Positions 35,058 through 44,210 of a stretch of DNA of 64,000 bases are shown one piece after another; within the stretch, counting starts at the first letter, position 1; every line of letters begins with the position of its first letter. The notes under the pieces were generated by a model, which saw only the letters and a program-made list of their open reading frames with translations, did not search any database and was not told where the DNA came from. Source of the DNA: JAEUNJ01 sp052035955. GTDB lineage: Bacteria; Pseudomonadota; Gammaproteobacteria; Burkholderiales; Rhodocyclaceae. The stretch is taken from assembly GCA_052035955.1 (NCBI GenBank), contig JBPOHD010000005.1, positions 36,431 through 100,430 on the forward strand, written 5' to 3'. Position numbers and translations under genes: made by a program.

Positions 35058-35846
35058 ATGTACGAAACCATCCTCACCGAAGTCGACAACGGCGTCGGCA
35101 TCGTCACCATGAACCGGCCGGAGCGCCACAACGCCTTCGACGACGTGCTGATCCGCGAACTCATCGACGCCGTCGGCGCCATGGAGCGCGACCCGGCGGT
35201 GCGCGTGCTGGTGATTTCGGGCACCGGCAAGAGCTTCTGTGCCGGCGCCGACCTCAACTGGATGAAGCGCGCCGCCACCTTCACGGCGGAGGAGAACCGG
35301 CGCGACTCCCAGGCCCTGGCGGAGATGCTGCGTTCCCTGGCCCAGATGGGCAAGCCGACCGTGGCCCGGGTCCAGGGGCCGGCCTACGGCGGCGGCGTCG
35401 GCCTGGTGGCCGCCTGCGACATCGCCATCGCCACCTTCGACGCCCAGTTCACGCTCTCCGAAGTGAAGCTGGGGATCATCCCCTCGGTGATCAGCCCGCA
35501 CGTGATCGCCGCCATCGGCGAGCGCTACGCCCGCCGCTACATGCTCACCGCCGAACGCTTCTCGGCCGCCGAGGCCTACCGCATCGGACTGATCCACGAG
35601 ATGGTGGCCGACGAGGCGGCCCTGGACGAGGCCGTCGGCATGATCGTGGACGGCCTGCTGAAGAACGGCCCGGCGGCGCTGCGCGCCTGCAAGGACCTGA
35701 TCCGCGCCGTCGCCGGCCGGCCCATCACCGCCGAGGTGGTGGCCGACACGGCGGCCCGCATCGCCGCCATCCGCACCACCGAGGAAGCCCAGGAAGGCAT
35801 GGCCGCCTTCCTGCAGCGCCGCAAGCCCAACTGGGTGGTGGGATAA
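35058..35846 (+). CDS. liuC: 3-methylglutaconyl-CoA hydratase
   Basis: 262 residues, crotonase fold. Oxyanion-hole segments are ISGTGKSFCAGADLNWMKRAA and VQGPAYGGGVGLVAACDIAIA, and SEVKLGIIPSVISPHVIAAIGERYARR is strongly characteristic of AUH/LiuC-type methylglutaconyl-CoA hydratases. It hydrates 3-methylglutaconyl-CoA to HMG-CoA, between the carboxylase and HMG-CoA lyase steps. It is flanked on both sides by copies of the inverted-repeat element (B and C), so its translation start sits just downstream of a potential hairpin. Confidence 0.93.
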   Translation: MYETILTEVDNGVGIVTMNRPERHNAFDDVLIRELIDAVGAMERDPAVRVLVISGTGKSFCAGADLNWMKRAATFTAEENRRDSQALAEMLRSLAQMGKPTVARVQGPAYGGGVGLVAACDIAIATFDAQFTLSEVKLGIIPSVISPHVIAAIGERYARRYMLTAERFSAAEAYRIGLIHEMVADEAALDEAVGMIVDGLLKNGPAALRACKDLIRAVAGRPITAEVVADTAARIAAIRTTEEAQEGMAAFLQRRKPNWVVG

Positions 35847-35860
35847 GGCGAAGTGTCATT

Positions 35861-35995
35861 CACCGCAGAGGACGCAGAGGGCACGGAGAAAGGCGTCGAT
35901 GAGTGACCGGCCCGTCGATGGGGAGGACCTCGGCCTCTTGCCAGGATGTTCTTGGTGACTTGCCTTCCTCTGTGTCCTCCGCGTCCTCTGTGGTG
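35861..35995. repeat. Inverted-repeat element, copy C
   Basis: The left arm (35861-35893, CACCGCAGAGGACGCAGAGG) and right arm (35963-35995, ending CGTCCTCTGTGGTG) flank about 69 unrelated bases. It begins 14 bases after the liuC stop and ends 28 bases before the liuD start. Confidence 0.88.
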
Positions 35996-36023
35996 GACTG
36001 CTTTTATTGAATAGGGATCGACC

Positions 36024-38024
36024 ATGTTCGACACCATACTGATCGCAAACCGCGGCGAGATCGCCTGCCGCGTCATCAAGACCGCCCGCCGCATGGGCAT
36101 CCGTACCGTCGCCGTCTAGTCCGAGGCCGACGCCGGGGCGCGCCACGTGCGCCTCGCCGACGAGGCCGTCTGCATCGGCCCGGCGGCGGCCCGGGAATCC
36201 TACCTGGTGGCCGACCGCATCGTCGCCGCCTGCCGCCAGACCGGCGCCCAGGCCGTGCATCCGGGCTATGGCTTCCTGTCCGAGAACGAGGAATTCGCCG
36301 AGACCCTGGCCGCCAACGGCATCGTCTTCATCGGCCCGCCGGTGTCGGCGATCCGCGCCATGGGCCTCAAGTCCGAGAGCAAGAAGCTGATGGAAAAGGC
36401 CGGCGTGCCCCTGACCCCCGGCTACCACGGCGACGACCAGGCGCCGGCCCACCTCCAGGCCCAGGCCGACGCCATCGGCTATCCGGTGCTGATCAAGGCC
36501 TCCGCCGGCGGCGGCGGCAAGGGCATGCGCGCCGTCTGGAAGGGCGGGGACTTCGCCGACGCCCTGGCCTCCTGCCAGCGGGAGGCCCTGTCCTCCTTCG
36601 GCGATGCCCACGTGCTGATCGAGAAATACCTGCAACGGCCGCGCCACATCGAGATCCAGGTCTTCGGCGACAGCCACGGCAATGTGGTCCACCTGTTCGA
36701 GCGCGACTGTTCGGTGCAGCGCCGCCACCAGAAGGTGCTGGAGGAGGCCCCGGCGCCCGGGATGACGGCGGAACGCCGCGCGGCCATGGGCAAGGCGGCC
36801 GTCGACGCGGCCCGCGCCGTCGGCTACGTGGGCGCCGGCACCGTCGAATTCATCGCCAACCAGGACGGCAGCTTCTACTTCATGGAAATGAACACCCGGC
36901 TGCAGGTGGAGCATCCGGTGACCGAGATGATCACCGGCCTGGACCTGGTCGAGTGGCAGCTGCGGGTGGCCGCCGGCGAGCCCCTGCCCCTCGCCCAGGA
37001 GCAGCTCTCCATCCGCGGCCATGCCGTCGAGGCGCGCATCTACGCCGAGGACCCGGACAAGGGTTTCCTGCCCTCCACCGGCCGCCTGCTGCACCTGGCG
37101 CCGCCCGAGGAATCCCTGCACGTGCGGGTGGACACCGGTGTCGAGCAGGGGGACGAGATCACCCCCCACTACGACCCGATGATCGCCAAGCTGATCGTCT
37201 GGGACGAGACCCGCGAACGGGCCCTGGCCAGAATGTTGCAGTCATTGGCCCGCTACCGGGTGGTCGGCGTCGCCAACAACGTCGGCTTCCTGTCGCGCCT
37301 GGTGGCCTGCCCGGCCTTCGCCTCCGCCGACCTGGACACCGGCCTGATCGAGCGGGAGCAGGGTTTCCTCTTCCCGGGCGGCGCCGAGCCGCCGGCCGAG
37401 ACCTGGCTGGCCGCGGCCCTGGCCGAGCTGCTGCGCGAGCGCAGCGACGCCCAGGAAGCGGCGGCCCACGATGCCGACCCATTCTCGCCCTGGCACGGCC
37501 GCGACGGCTGGCGCCTGAACAGCGCCGCCCGCCGCACCCTGGCCTTCCGCTCCGGCGAGACCGAGAAGGAAGTCGCCGTCGCCTACGAGGGCGACGGCTT
37601 CGCCCTGGAACTCGACGGACTCGGCGTGCGGGCCCGAGGCGCCCTGGGCCCGGGCAGCGCCCTGCGCGCCGACTTCGCCGGCAACCGCATCAACGCCACG
37701 GTGGTGGTGGCCGGCGAGAAGCGCCACGTCTTCCTGCACGGCCGCGCCTTCGTGCTCTCGGCCGTCGATCCCCTCTACCACGCCGGCGAGGGCGGCGGCG
37801 CCGAGGGCGGCCTCACCGCCCCCATGCCGGGCAAGGTCATCGCCCTGGTCGCGGCCGAGGGCTCGACGGTGGAGAAGGGCGCACCGCTGCTGATCCTCGA
37901 GGCCATGAAGATGGAGCACACCATCGCCGCCCCCTGCAAGGGCACGGTGAAGGCCTTCCGCTTCGGCGTCGGCGACCAGGTGGCCGATGGGGCGGAACTG
38001 GTGGAGTTCGAAGCGGCCAATTGA
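36024..38024 (+). pseudogene. liuD: 3-methylcrotonyl-CoA carboxylase biotin-containing (alpha) subunit, interrupted by amber codon
   Basis: The full frame would encode 666 residues: a biotin carboxylase domain (about 1-450, starting FDTILIANRGEIACRVIKTA), a BT-like linker, and a biotinyl domain with EAMKMEH near residue 630. Codon 32 (36117-36119) is TAG where relatives have Tyr in VAVYSEADA; a single C-to-G change explains it. The rest of the frame is intact. Other genes here end in TAG (for example thiolase), so recoding is unlikely. Restart at GTG 36147 would lose the N-terminal Rossmann strands. It is a recent nonsense mutation or a sequence error. Confidence 0.9.
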
Positions 38025-38036
38025 GGGGCCGGCCGC

Positions 38037-38055
38037 GACGGGGATTGCCCCCGTC
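38037..38055 (+). terminator. Hairpin after liuD
   Basis: A perfect 7-bp stem GACGGGG/CCCCGTC with a five-base loop starts 13 bases after the liuD stop. There is no U-tract. Together with the -10-like box at 38116 it suggests liuE may have its own promoter. Confidence 0.4.
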
Positions 38056-38115
38056 CGCGCCGCCCACGGATTGCTGCCGCGGCACCGGGCGTGTGGTGTG
38101 CCGCACCCGGGCCGT

Positions 38116-38121
38116 TACAAT
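38116..38121 (+). promoter_or_regulatory. Candidate -10 element for liuE
   Basis: TACAAT, five of six matches to consensus, lies 64 bases upstream of the liuE start. No good -35 is seen at the proper spacing. Confidence 0.35.
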
Positions 38122-38184
38122 GGCGGATAGCCATCCGTCCGCGCGCTAACATAGGGCGCCGTCCATTCCCCGCTCCCGAATCCC

Positions 38185-39099
38185 ATGGCCCTCCCCACCA
38201 AAGTCCGCCTCGTCGACGTCGGTCCCCGCGACGGCCTGCAGAACGAAAAGCAGAATGTCCCCACCGAGGTCAAGGTCGAACTGATCTACCGGCTGGCCGG
38301 GGCCGGGCTCAAGGTCGTCGAGGCGACGGCCTTCGTTTCCCCGCGCTGGGTGCCCCAGATGGCGGATTCGGCCAAGGTCATGGAGGCCGTGCGCGGACGC
38401 ACGGACGTGGCCCTGCCCGTCCTGGTGCCCAACCTCAAGGGCTTCGAGGCGGCGCTGGCCGCCGGGGCGAAGGAGGTGGCGGTCTTCGGCGCCGCCTCCG
38501 AGGCCTTCTCGAAGAAGAACATCAACTGCACGATCGACGAATCGCTGGAGCGCTTCCGGCCCGTGGTGGCCGCCGCCCGCGATGCCGACGTCCGCGTGCG
38601 CGGCTACGTCTCCTGCGTCCTCGGCTGTCCCTACCAGGGCGAGGTGAAGCCGACCGCCGTCGCCGACGTGGCCTGGGCCCTGTTCGAGATGGGCTGCTAC
38701 GAGGTCTCCCTGGGCGATACCGTCGGCATGGGCACGCCCGGCGCCGTCAAGGAAATGATCGAGGCCGTCGCCCGCCGCGTGCCGATCAAGAAGCTGGCCG
38801 GCCACTACCACGATACCTACGGCATGGCGGCGGCCAACATCTACGCCTCCCTGGAACTCGGCATCGCCGTCTTCGACGGCTCGGTCGGCGGGCTCGGCGG
38901 CTGTCCCTATGCCGCCGGCGCCTCCGGCAACGTCGCCACCGAGGATGTCGTCTGGCTGCTCAGGGGCCTCGGCATCGACTGCGGGGTCGATCTGGACCGG
39001 CTGGTGGACACCGCCGCCTGGATTTCCGCCCAGCTCGGACGGGAGCCCGCGTCGCGGGTCGCCCGGGCCCTGCTGGCCAGGCGGGCCGCGGCTTCGTGA
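38185..39099 (+). CDS. liuE: Hydroxymethylglutaryl-CoA lyase
   Basis: 304 residues, TIM-barrel HMG-CoA lyase. Metal and active-site segments are VDVGPRDGLQNEK at the N-terminus, AGHYHDTYGMAAAN, and the flexible Cys loop FDGSVGGLGGCPYAAGASGNVATED. It splits HMG-CoA into acetoacetate and acetyl-CoA, the last leucine-specific step. It is separated from liuD by 160 bases holding a hairpin and a -10-like box. Its stop overlaps the GTG of the DUF1289 gene. Confidence 0.96.
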   Translation: MALPTKVRLVDVGPRDGLQNEKQNVPTEVKVELIYRLAGAGLKVVEATAFVSPRWVPQMADSAKVMEAVRGRTDVALPVLVPNLKGFEAALAAGAKEVAVFGAASEAFSKKNINCTIDESLERFRPVVAAARDADVRVRGYVSCVLGCPYQGEVKPTAVADVAWALFEMGCYEVSLGDTVGMGTPGAVKEMIEAVARRVPIKKLAGHYHDTYGMAAANIYASLELGIAVFDGSVGGLGGCPYAAGASGNVATEDVVWLLRGLGIDCGVDLDRLVDTAAWISAQLGREPASRVARALLARRAAAS

Positions 39100-39302
39100 G
39101 CGTCGAATCCCCCTGCACGAAGACCCGCTGCCGGCTCGATTTCGAGACCGGCATCTGCCAGGGCTGTTTCCGCACCGCCGACGAGATCCTCGCCTGGCCC
39201 TCGGCCACGGACGAGGAGAGGCTGATGATCCTGGCCGCCATCGCCCAGCGCCGGTCCCGCGTCGATCCGGACGCGGACATGGCCGGCAATTGCGCGGATT
39301 GA
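39096..39302 (+). CDS. DUF1289 small Cys-rich protein
   Basis: 68 residues from GTG 39096, overlapping the liuE stop. The family motif is SPCTKTRCRLDFETGICQGCFRTADEILAW, with four Cys that could bind a metal or Fe-S cluster (motif spread over about residues 5-34). DUF1289 proteins are widespread in proteobacteria and their function is unknown. Coupling to liuE and to the MBL gene four bases downstream suggests co-expression with leucine catabolism. Confidence 0.85.
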   Translation: MSVESPCTKTRCRLDFETGICQGCFRTADEILAWPSATDEERLMILAAIAQRRSRVDPDADMAGNCAD

Positions 39303-39306
39303 GGGC

Positions 39307-40230
39307 GTGAAGGCGCGCCTCCCGGAGCAGATCCGCGTCCTGGAGCGCGGCTGGCTGTCCTCCAACAACATCGTCTTCCTCGAGGGCGGCAGGGCCACCC
39401 TGGTGGACAGCGGCTATGTAGGCCACGTCGAGCAGACCCTCGTCCTTCTCCGCGAAGCCCTCGGCGGACGCCGCCTGGCGCGGCTGGTCAATACCCATTC
39501 CCACTCGGACCACATCGGCGGCAATGCCCGCATCAAGCGCGACCACGGCTGCGACATCGTCATTCCGTCCGGCATCGAGGAGCACGTGCTGGCCTGGGAC
39601 GAGGAGGCCCTGCTGCTCTCACAGGCCTGCCAGCGCGGCGATCCCTTCGTCCATGACGCGGTCTTGCGGGCCGGGGAGGAGTTCGAGATGGGTGGCCTGG
39701 TGTGGAAGGCCCATGCCGCGCCCGGCCACGACATGGAGGCCCTGGTCTTCCACTGTCCGGCCGAGCGCCTGCTGATCTCGGGCGACGCCCTCTGGCAGGA
39801 CGGTTTCGGCATCGTCTTCGGCGAGATCCTCGGCCACCCGGGCGCCCTGCGGGCCACCCGCGAGACCCTGGAACTCATCGCCGGCCTCGAGGTGGAGACG
39901 GTGATTCCGGGCCACGGCGCCCCCTTCTCCGACTTCGAGGCCGCCGTCGAGCGCGCCTTCCGGCGGCAGGCGGCCTTCGAGGCCGATCCCCAGCGCATGG
40001 GCCGCAATGCCCTCAAGGCCTGCTTCACCTTCAACCTGCTGGACCTGGAACGCCTTCCCCTGTCGGGCCTCGGCGCTTACCTGGAAAGCGTGCCCTTCTT
40101 CCGCGACGTGGGCGCCCGCATCCTCGGCAAGCCCACCGCGGAACTGGCCGACTGGCTGCTCGAGGAACTGCTTCGGGCGCGGGCGGTGGCCGTCGAAGGC
40201 GGATTCATCATCCCGCGCATGGCCGCCTGA
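39307..40230 (+). CDS. MBL-fold metallo-hydrolase
   Basis: 307 residues from GTG 39307. The zinc-binding motif is NTHSHSDHIGGN (near residue 63), with further ligands His in AAPGHDMEALVFHC, Asp in ISGDALWQDG and His in IPGHGAPF. A C-terminal helical domain follows, as in the RNase Z/glyoxalase II-related group found near acyl-CoA genes. It lies four bases after the DUF1289 gene, so it is the last gene of the liu transcription unit. The substrate is unknown; thioester cleavage is possible. Confidence 0.87.
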   Translation: MKARLPEQIRVLERGWLSSNNIVFLEGGRATLVDSGYVGHVEQTLVLLREALGGRRLARLVNTHSHSDHIGGNARIKRDHGCDIVIPSGIEEHVLAWDEEALLLSQACQRGDPFVHDAVLRAGEEFEMGGLVWKAHAAPGHDMEALVFHCPAERLLISGDALWQDGFGIVFGEILGHPGALRATRETLELIAGLEVETVIPGHGAPFSDFEAAVERAFRRQAAFEADPQRMGRNALKACFTFNLLDLERLPLSGLGAYLESVPFFRDVGARILGKPTAELADWLLEELLRARAVAVEGGFIIPRMAA

Positions 40231-40283
40231 CGGCGGTCCACCGGTTCGGAAGCAGGGAGCCGCCAGAGGTCGGCAGGGCGCCC

Positions 40284-40622
40284 TCAGCGGACCAGCGTGC
40301 TGGCCAGCTCCGCCAGGCGGGGCTTCGGCCAACCGCTGAGGCGGGCGGCGAAGCGGCCCGAGGCGCCGGCGATCCCGGCCAGGCGCCCCGCCGGCCGCCG
40401 CACCGCCGCCCGCGCCTCCCGGGTGGCGGAAACGACCACCGGGGCCCGCCCGGCGATGGGCAGGCACTCCCCCGGGCCGAGGATCCAGTCCTCCCGCCGG
40501 CCGTCCTGGGTCACCCACAGTTCCCCGGCCAGGCATTCCAGGGTCGCGCCGTCGAGCGGCCCGAGCAGCAAGGCTTCCCGGTCGGTCAATTCCAGCATCG
40601 TCACTTGCGTCATCCGAGCCAT
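40284..40622 (-). CDS. DUF2917 protein
   Basis: 112 residues from ATG 40622, with GGAGG eight bases upstream; an in-frame ATG at 40637 overlaps the intergenic inverted repeat and is less likely. The DUF2917 core, with a cupin-like beta pattern (LECLAGELWVTQDGRREDWILGPGECLPIAG), covers about 8-75; the rest is Ala/Arg-rich. It is divergent from a LysR gene, a pairing I recall as frequent in betaproteobacteria. The function is unknown. Confidence 0.8.
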   Translation of the reverse strand: MARMTQVTMLELTDREALLLGPLDGATLECLAGELWVTQDGRREDWILGPGECLPIAGRAPVVVSATREARAAVRRPAGRLAGIAGASGRFAARLSGWPKPRLAELASTLVR

Positions 40623-40634
40623 GGTCCTATCCTC

Positions 40635-40733
40635 CATCCATGAGGGCGATGCATGATTGCACCCGCCATGACACGCAGAGTAGAGGCCTGAAGCGGGCGT
40701 GACAAACGGAGGTTTTGCACCTCATGGATGAGG
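40635..40733. promoter_or_regulatory. Paired inverted sites between DUF2917 and LysR genes
   Basis: CATCCATGAGG (40635-40645) and its reverse complement CCTCATGGATG (40720-40730) face each other about 75 bases apart, and the second is part of the small palindrome CCTCATGGATGAGG. These are good candidates for LysR binding sites controlling both divergent genes. Confidence 0.5.
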
Positions 40734-40740
40734 AAAGCGC

Positions 40741-41691
40741 ATGGATACCGAATCGCGCCGGCTTCCCGGGCTGGACAACCTGAAGGGCTTCGCCGCCGCC
40801 GCCCGCCACCTCAGCTTCACGAAGGCGGCGGCGGAACTGTTCCTGACCCAGTCGGCCGTCAGCCGGCAGATCCAGACCCTGGAGAGCCAGCTCGGGGTCA
40901 GGCTGTTCCTGCGCCACACGCGGCGCCTGGAACTCACCCCCGAAGGCGAGGTATTGCAGCGGGCCGTCCACGATGCCCTCGGCCGCCTGGCCGAAGTCTG
41001 CGCGGGCCTGAAGGCGGCCGCCCGCCAGCCCCGGGTGACCGTGTCGGCCAGCGTCGGGGTCGCCTCCCTGTGGCTCCTGCCGCGCCTGGCCGCCTTCCAG
41101 GAGCGCCATCCCGAGGTCGAGGTGCGCATTTCGGCCAACAACCGGATGGTGGACCTGGCCCGGGAGGATGTGGACCTGGCCCTGCGCTTCAGCGTACCGG
41201 AGGCCGCCGCCGGCGGCCTGCGCCTGTTCGGCGACGAGGTGTTCCCGGTCGCCGCGCCGCAGGTTGCCGGCACACTGCCGGAACGCTGGACGCCGGCCAG
41301 CCTGGCCCGCACCACCCTGGTCGCCTTCGAGGACGGCAGCGCCTTCTCCTGGCTGGCCTGGGACCAGTGGCTGGCCGGCATGGGGCTGGCCGGGGCGCGG
41401 CCCAAGGGCATCCTGCGCTTCAACCACTACGACCAGGCCGTGCGCGCCGCCGCGGACGGCCATGGCGTCGCCCTCGGGCGCCTGCCCCTGGTGCGGGCGC
41501 TGATGGCCGACGGCCGGCTGGTGGCCGTTGGAGGCCGACGCCGGACGGTGGCGGAGCGGGCCTACTACCTCGTCGCCGCCCCCGGCCGGCCGCGCCCGGA
41601 AGTGGCCGCCTTCGCCCTCTGGCTGCGCCAGGAGGCCGCCGGCGAGGAGGCGCCGGCCGGGCAGGGCGCCGGGTCCGCCGGCCGGCCCTGA
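40741..41691 (+). CDS. LysR-family transcriptional regulator (GcvA-like)
   Basis: 316 residues. The N-terminal winged helix-turn-helix (about 10-68, LSFTKAAAELFLTQSAVSRQIQTLE) is followed by a periplasmic-binding-like effector domain (about 95-295). The sequence is close to the GcvA-type group (LDNLKGFAAAARHLSFTKAA). GAGGAAAG sits five bases before the start. It is divergent from the DUF2917 gene, which is its likely target. The effector is unknown. Confidence 0.9.
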   Translation: MDTESRRLPGLDNLKGFAAAARHLSFTKAAAELFLTQSAVSRQIQTLESQLGVRLFLRHTRRLELTPEGEVLQRAVHDALGRLAEVCAGLKAAARQPRVTVSASVGVASLWLLPRLAAFQERHPEVEVRISANNRMVDLAREDVDLALRFSVPEAAAGGLRLFGDEVFPVAAPQVAGTLPERWTPASLARTTLVAFEDGSAFSWLAWDQWLAGMGLAGARPKGILRFNHYDQAVRAAADGHGVALGRLPLVRALMADGRLVAVGGRRRTVAERAYYLVAAPGRPRPEVAAFALWLRQEAAGEEAPAGQGAGSAGRP

Positions 41692-41739
41692 CAAGCGCCG
41701 CCGCCTCGGCTATCCTTCCCGCACCGAATCGCGATCCGC

Positions 41740-42588
41740 ATGTCCATGCAGCTTGTCCTCATCAGCGGCCTTTCCGGCTCCGGAAAGTCCATCGCCCTCA
41801 ACGTCCTCGAGGACGCCGCCTATTACTGCGTCGACAACCTGCCGGCGCCCCTGCTCGGCCAGCTGGTCGCCCAGATGCGCGGCGACGGATACGAGCGCGT
41901 GGCGGTCGCCATGGACATGCGCGGTGGCTCGGGCATCGCCGCCCTGCCGATGCAGATCCGGGAACTGCGGGAGGCCGGCCTGGACCTGCGCTTCGTCTTC
42001 CTCGACGCCCGCGACGACGTGCTGATCCAGCGCTTCTCCGAGACCCGCCGCCGCCATCCGCTGGCCGGCCCCGAGACCACCCTGGCCGAGGCCATCGCCC
42101 GCGAGCGCGAATCCCTCGCCAACCTGGCCACCCTGGGCCATCGCATCGACACCAGCAACCTGCGCCCCAACGCCCTGCGGTCCATCGTCAGGGATTTCGT
42201 CTCCCTGCAGGAGAGCCGCGGCCTCGTCCTCCTGTTCGAATCCTTCGGTTTCAAGCACGGCCTGCCGATGGACGCCGACCTGGTCTTCGACGTGCGCTGC
42301 CTGCCCAACCCCCACTACGATCCGGCGCTGCGGCCGTTGACCGGCCGCGATGCCGAGGTCATCGACTTTCTGGAAGCCCATTCCGAGGTGGCGGCGATGC
42401 TGGAGGACATCGGTGCCTTCATCGCCAGGTGGCTGCCGGCCTACGTGCGCGACAACCGCTCCTACCTCACGGTCGGCATCGGCTGCACAGGCGGCCAGCA
42501 CCGTTCCGTCTATTTCGCCGAACGCCTGGCCGCCCGCTTCGCCGGGCAGGCGCGCGTCCTCGTCCGCCACCGGGCCCTGGCCGGCTGA
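41740..42588 (+). CDS. rapZ: RNase adapter protein RapZ
   Basis: 282 residues. Walker A is SGLSGSGKS near residue 10, followed by ALNVLEDAAYYCVDNLP, and the C-terminal domain contains VGIGCTGGQHRSVYFAE. These are hallmarks of RapZ (YvcJ), which in enterobacteria senses glucosamine-6-phosphate and guides RNase E to the GlmZ small RNA; in betaproteobacteria it usually lies near hprK and PTS genes. Here those neighbours are absent and the downstream genes are nusG-II, Gx and ubiX. Confidence 0.96.
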   Translation: MSMQLVLISGLSGSGKSIALNVLEDAAYYCVDNLPAPLLGQLVAQMRGDGYERVAVAMDMRGGSGIAALPMQIRELREAGLDLRFVFLDARDDVLIQRFSETRRRHPLAGPETTLAEAIARERESLANLATLGHRIDTSNLRPNALRSIVRDFVSLQESRGLVLLFESFGFKHGLPMDADLVFDVRCLPNPHYDPALRPLTGRDAEVIDFLEAHSEVAAMLEDIGAFIARWLPAYVRDNRSYLTVGIGCTGGQHRSVYFAERLAARFAGQARVLVRHRALAG

Positions 42589-42665
42589 GGGCCGGCCGGA
42601 GGCAAGCAGCCCATGCGAAACGCCCCTCCGCCGGCCGTCCCTGGCGGCGCCCGCCGAGGCGGCCG

Positions 42666-43043
42666 ATGAGGCGCTGGCTGGTCCATGTGCGCCCCGGCGA
42701 CTGGCTGGCCGTGGCCGCCGCCGCCGCCGCCGTCGCCGCCTCCCTGCCCCTGGGCTGGCAGGCCGGCCGGGCCGAGCTGGCCGTCGTCAAGCGCGACGGG
42801 GCCGTGGTCGCCGAACTGCCCCTGGACAAGCCGCGCCGCCTGGAGGTCCAGGGCGCCATCGGTCCCACCGTCATCGAGGTCCAGGGCGGGCGGGCCCGCG
42901 TCGCCTCCGATCCCGGTGCCCACCAGTACTGCGTGCGCCAGGGCTGGCTGGCCAGGCCCAATGCCATTGCCATCTGCGCGCCGAGCCACGTCAGCCTCCA
43001 GCTGAAGAGCCGCCAGGGCGGATATGACTCCCTCAACTACTGA
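42666..43043 (+). CDS. NusG domain II-containing protein
   Basis: 125 residues. One N-terminal transmembrane helix (about 12-30) is followed by the NusG-II (KOW-unrelated) beta domain, with LAVVKRDGAVVAELPLDKPRR, GPTVIEVQGGRARV and CVRQGWL. The CxRQGW motif is typical of the family found next to Gx transporters and FMN-transferase or Rnf-type genes, with proposed links to quinone or flavin metabolism. The gene overlaps the Gx transporter start by 20 bases, so the two are co-translated. The exact function is unknown. Confidence 0.8.
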   Translation: MRRWLVHVRPGDWLAVAAAAAAVAASLPLGWQAGRAELAVVKRDGAVVAELPLDKPRRLEVQGAIGPTVIEVQGGRARVASDPGAHQYCVRQGWLARPNAIAICAPSHVSLQLKSRQGGYDSLNY

Positions 43044-43605
43044 CGGCGCGGTCCTCCTGCCGATCACGGCGGCCGACCGCCGCGTCGCCCGCTACGCCGC
43101 CGCCGCCATCGTCCTGGCCATCGCCGAGGCGGCGATTCCCACCCCCCTGCCGGGCGTCAAGCCCGGCCTGGCCAACATCGTCGTCCTGGTGGTGCTGCTC
43201 CGCCATGGCTGGGTCGACGCCGCCTGGGTATCCCTGCTGCGGGTGTTCGCCGCCTCCCTGCTGATGGGGCAGATCCTCTCGCCGGGCTTCTTCCTCAGCC
43301 TGGCCGGCGCCCTGGCCAGCCTTGCCGTCCTCGCCGTCACCAGCCGCCTGCCGGCCCGCTTCTTCGGCCCGGTGACCCACAGCCTGGCGGCCGCCTTCGC
43401 CCACGTCGGCGCCCAGATCCTGGTCGCCCGCGCCTGGCTGGTGCCCCATGACGGCATCTTCCACCTGCTGCCCGTGTTCGCCGCCGCCGCCTTCGTCTTC
43501 GGCATCGTGAACGGCCTCGCCGCCGGCCATTTCCTGGCCGGCCCGGCCGCCGCCGAGGAGACGCCCGGAGGCGGCGCCCCCCCCACCGAAAGGAACCGAC
43601 CATGA
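43024..43605 (+). CDS. Gx transporter family membrane protein
   Basis: 193 residues with about five transmembrane helices. Signature segments are AIAEAAIPTPLPGVKPGLANIVVLVVLLRHGW and LSLAGALASLAVLAV, matching the Gx transporter family (formerly annotated as heptaprenyl diphosphate synthase component I). Pairing with a NusG-II protein is a known genomic association. It overlaps ubiX by four bases. It may import a precursor such as a flavin- or quinone-related compound, which is an inference. Confidence 0.82.
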   Translation: MTPSTTDGAVLLPITAADRRVARYAAAAIVLAIAEAAIPTPLPGVKPGLANIVVLVVLLRHGWVDAAWVSLLRVFAASLLMGQILSPGFFLSLAGALASLAVLAVTSRLPARFFGPVTHSLAAAFAHVGAQILVARAWLVPHDGIFHLLPVFAAAAFVFGIVNGLAAGHFLAGPAAAEETPGGGAPPTERNRP

Positions 43606-44210
43606 GCAAGTCCGTCGCCGTCGCCCTCACCGGCGCCTCCGGCATTCCCTACGGCCTGCGCCTCGTCGAATGCCTGCTGCGCGGCGGCCACCGGGTCTCC
43701 CTGCTCTATTCCCAGGCCGCCCAGATCGTTGCCGCCCAGGAGACCGGCCTGGTCCTGCCGGCCCAGCCGCGCGAGGCCCGGCGCGCCGTCGCCGCCCGCC
43801 TCGGGGTCGGCGAAGAGGGACTTGCCGTCTACGGCCGGGAGGACTGGAATGCGCCGCTGGCCTCCGGCAGCGGCGCCCCCGATGCCTACGTCATCTGCCC
43901 GTGCACCATGGGCACCCTGGCCAAGGTCGCCGCCGGCATTTCCGACGACCTGCTGACCCGGGCCGCCGACGTGGTGCTGAAGGAGGGGCGCAAGCTGGTC
44001 CTGGTGCCGCGGGAGACGCCCTTTTCGGCCATCCACCTGGAGAACATGCTGCGCCTGGCCCGGGCCGGCGCCGTCATCCTGCCGCCCAGCCCCGGCTTCT
44101 ACAACGGCCCGACGACCGTGCAGGACCTGGTGGACTTCGTCGTCGCCCGCATCCTCGACCAGCTCGGCGTCGCGCACGACCTGCAGCCGCGCTGGGGAGC
44201 CGGCGCGTGA
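43602..44210 (+). CDS. ubiX: Flavin prenyltransferase UbiX
   Basis: 202 residues. FMN-binding motifs are TGASGIPYGLRLVE at the N-terminus, CPCTMGTLAKVAAGISDDLLTRAADV, and the prenyl-binding loop PRETPFSAIHLENMLRL. UbiX makes prenylated FMN for UbiD decarboxylases in ubiquinone synthesis or aromatic acid catabolism. It is coupled to the Gx transporter gene upstream and the LON-domain gene downstream by overlapping codons. No ubiD is in the window. Confidence 0.96.
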   Translation: MSKSVAVALTGASGIPYGLRLVECLLRGGHRVSLLYSQAAQIVAAQETGLVLPAQPREARRAVAARLGVGEEGLAVYGREDWNAPLASGSGAPDAYVICPCTMGTLAKVAAGISDDLLTRAADVVLKEGRKLVLVPRETPFSAIHLENMLRLARAGAVILPPSPGFYNGPTTVQDLVDFVVARILDQLGVAHDLQPRWGAGA

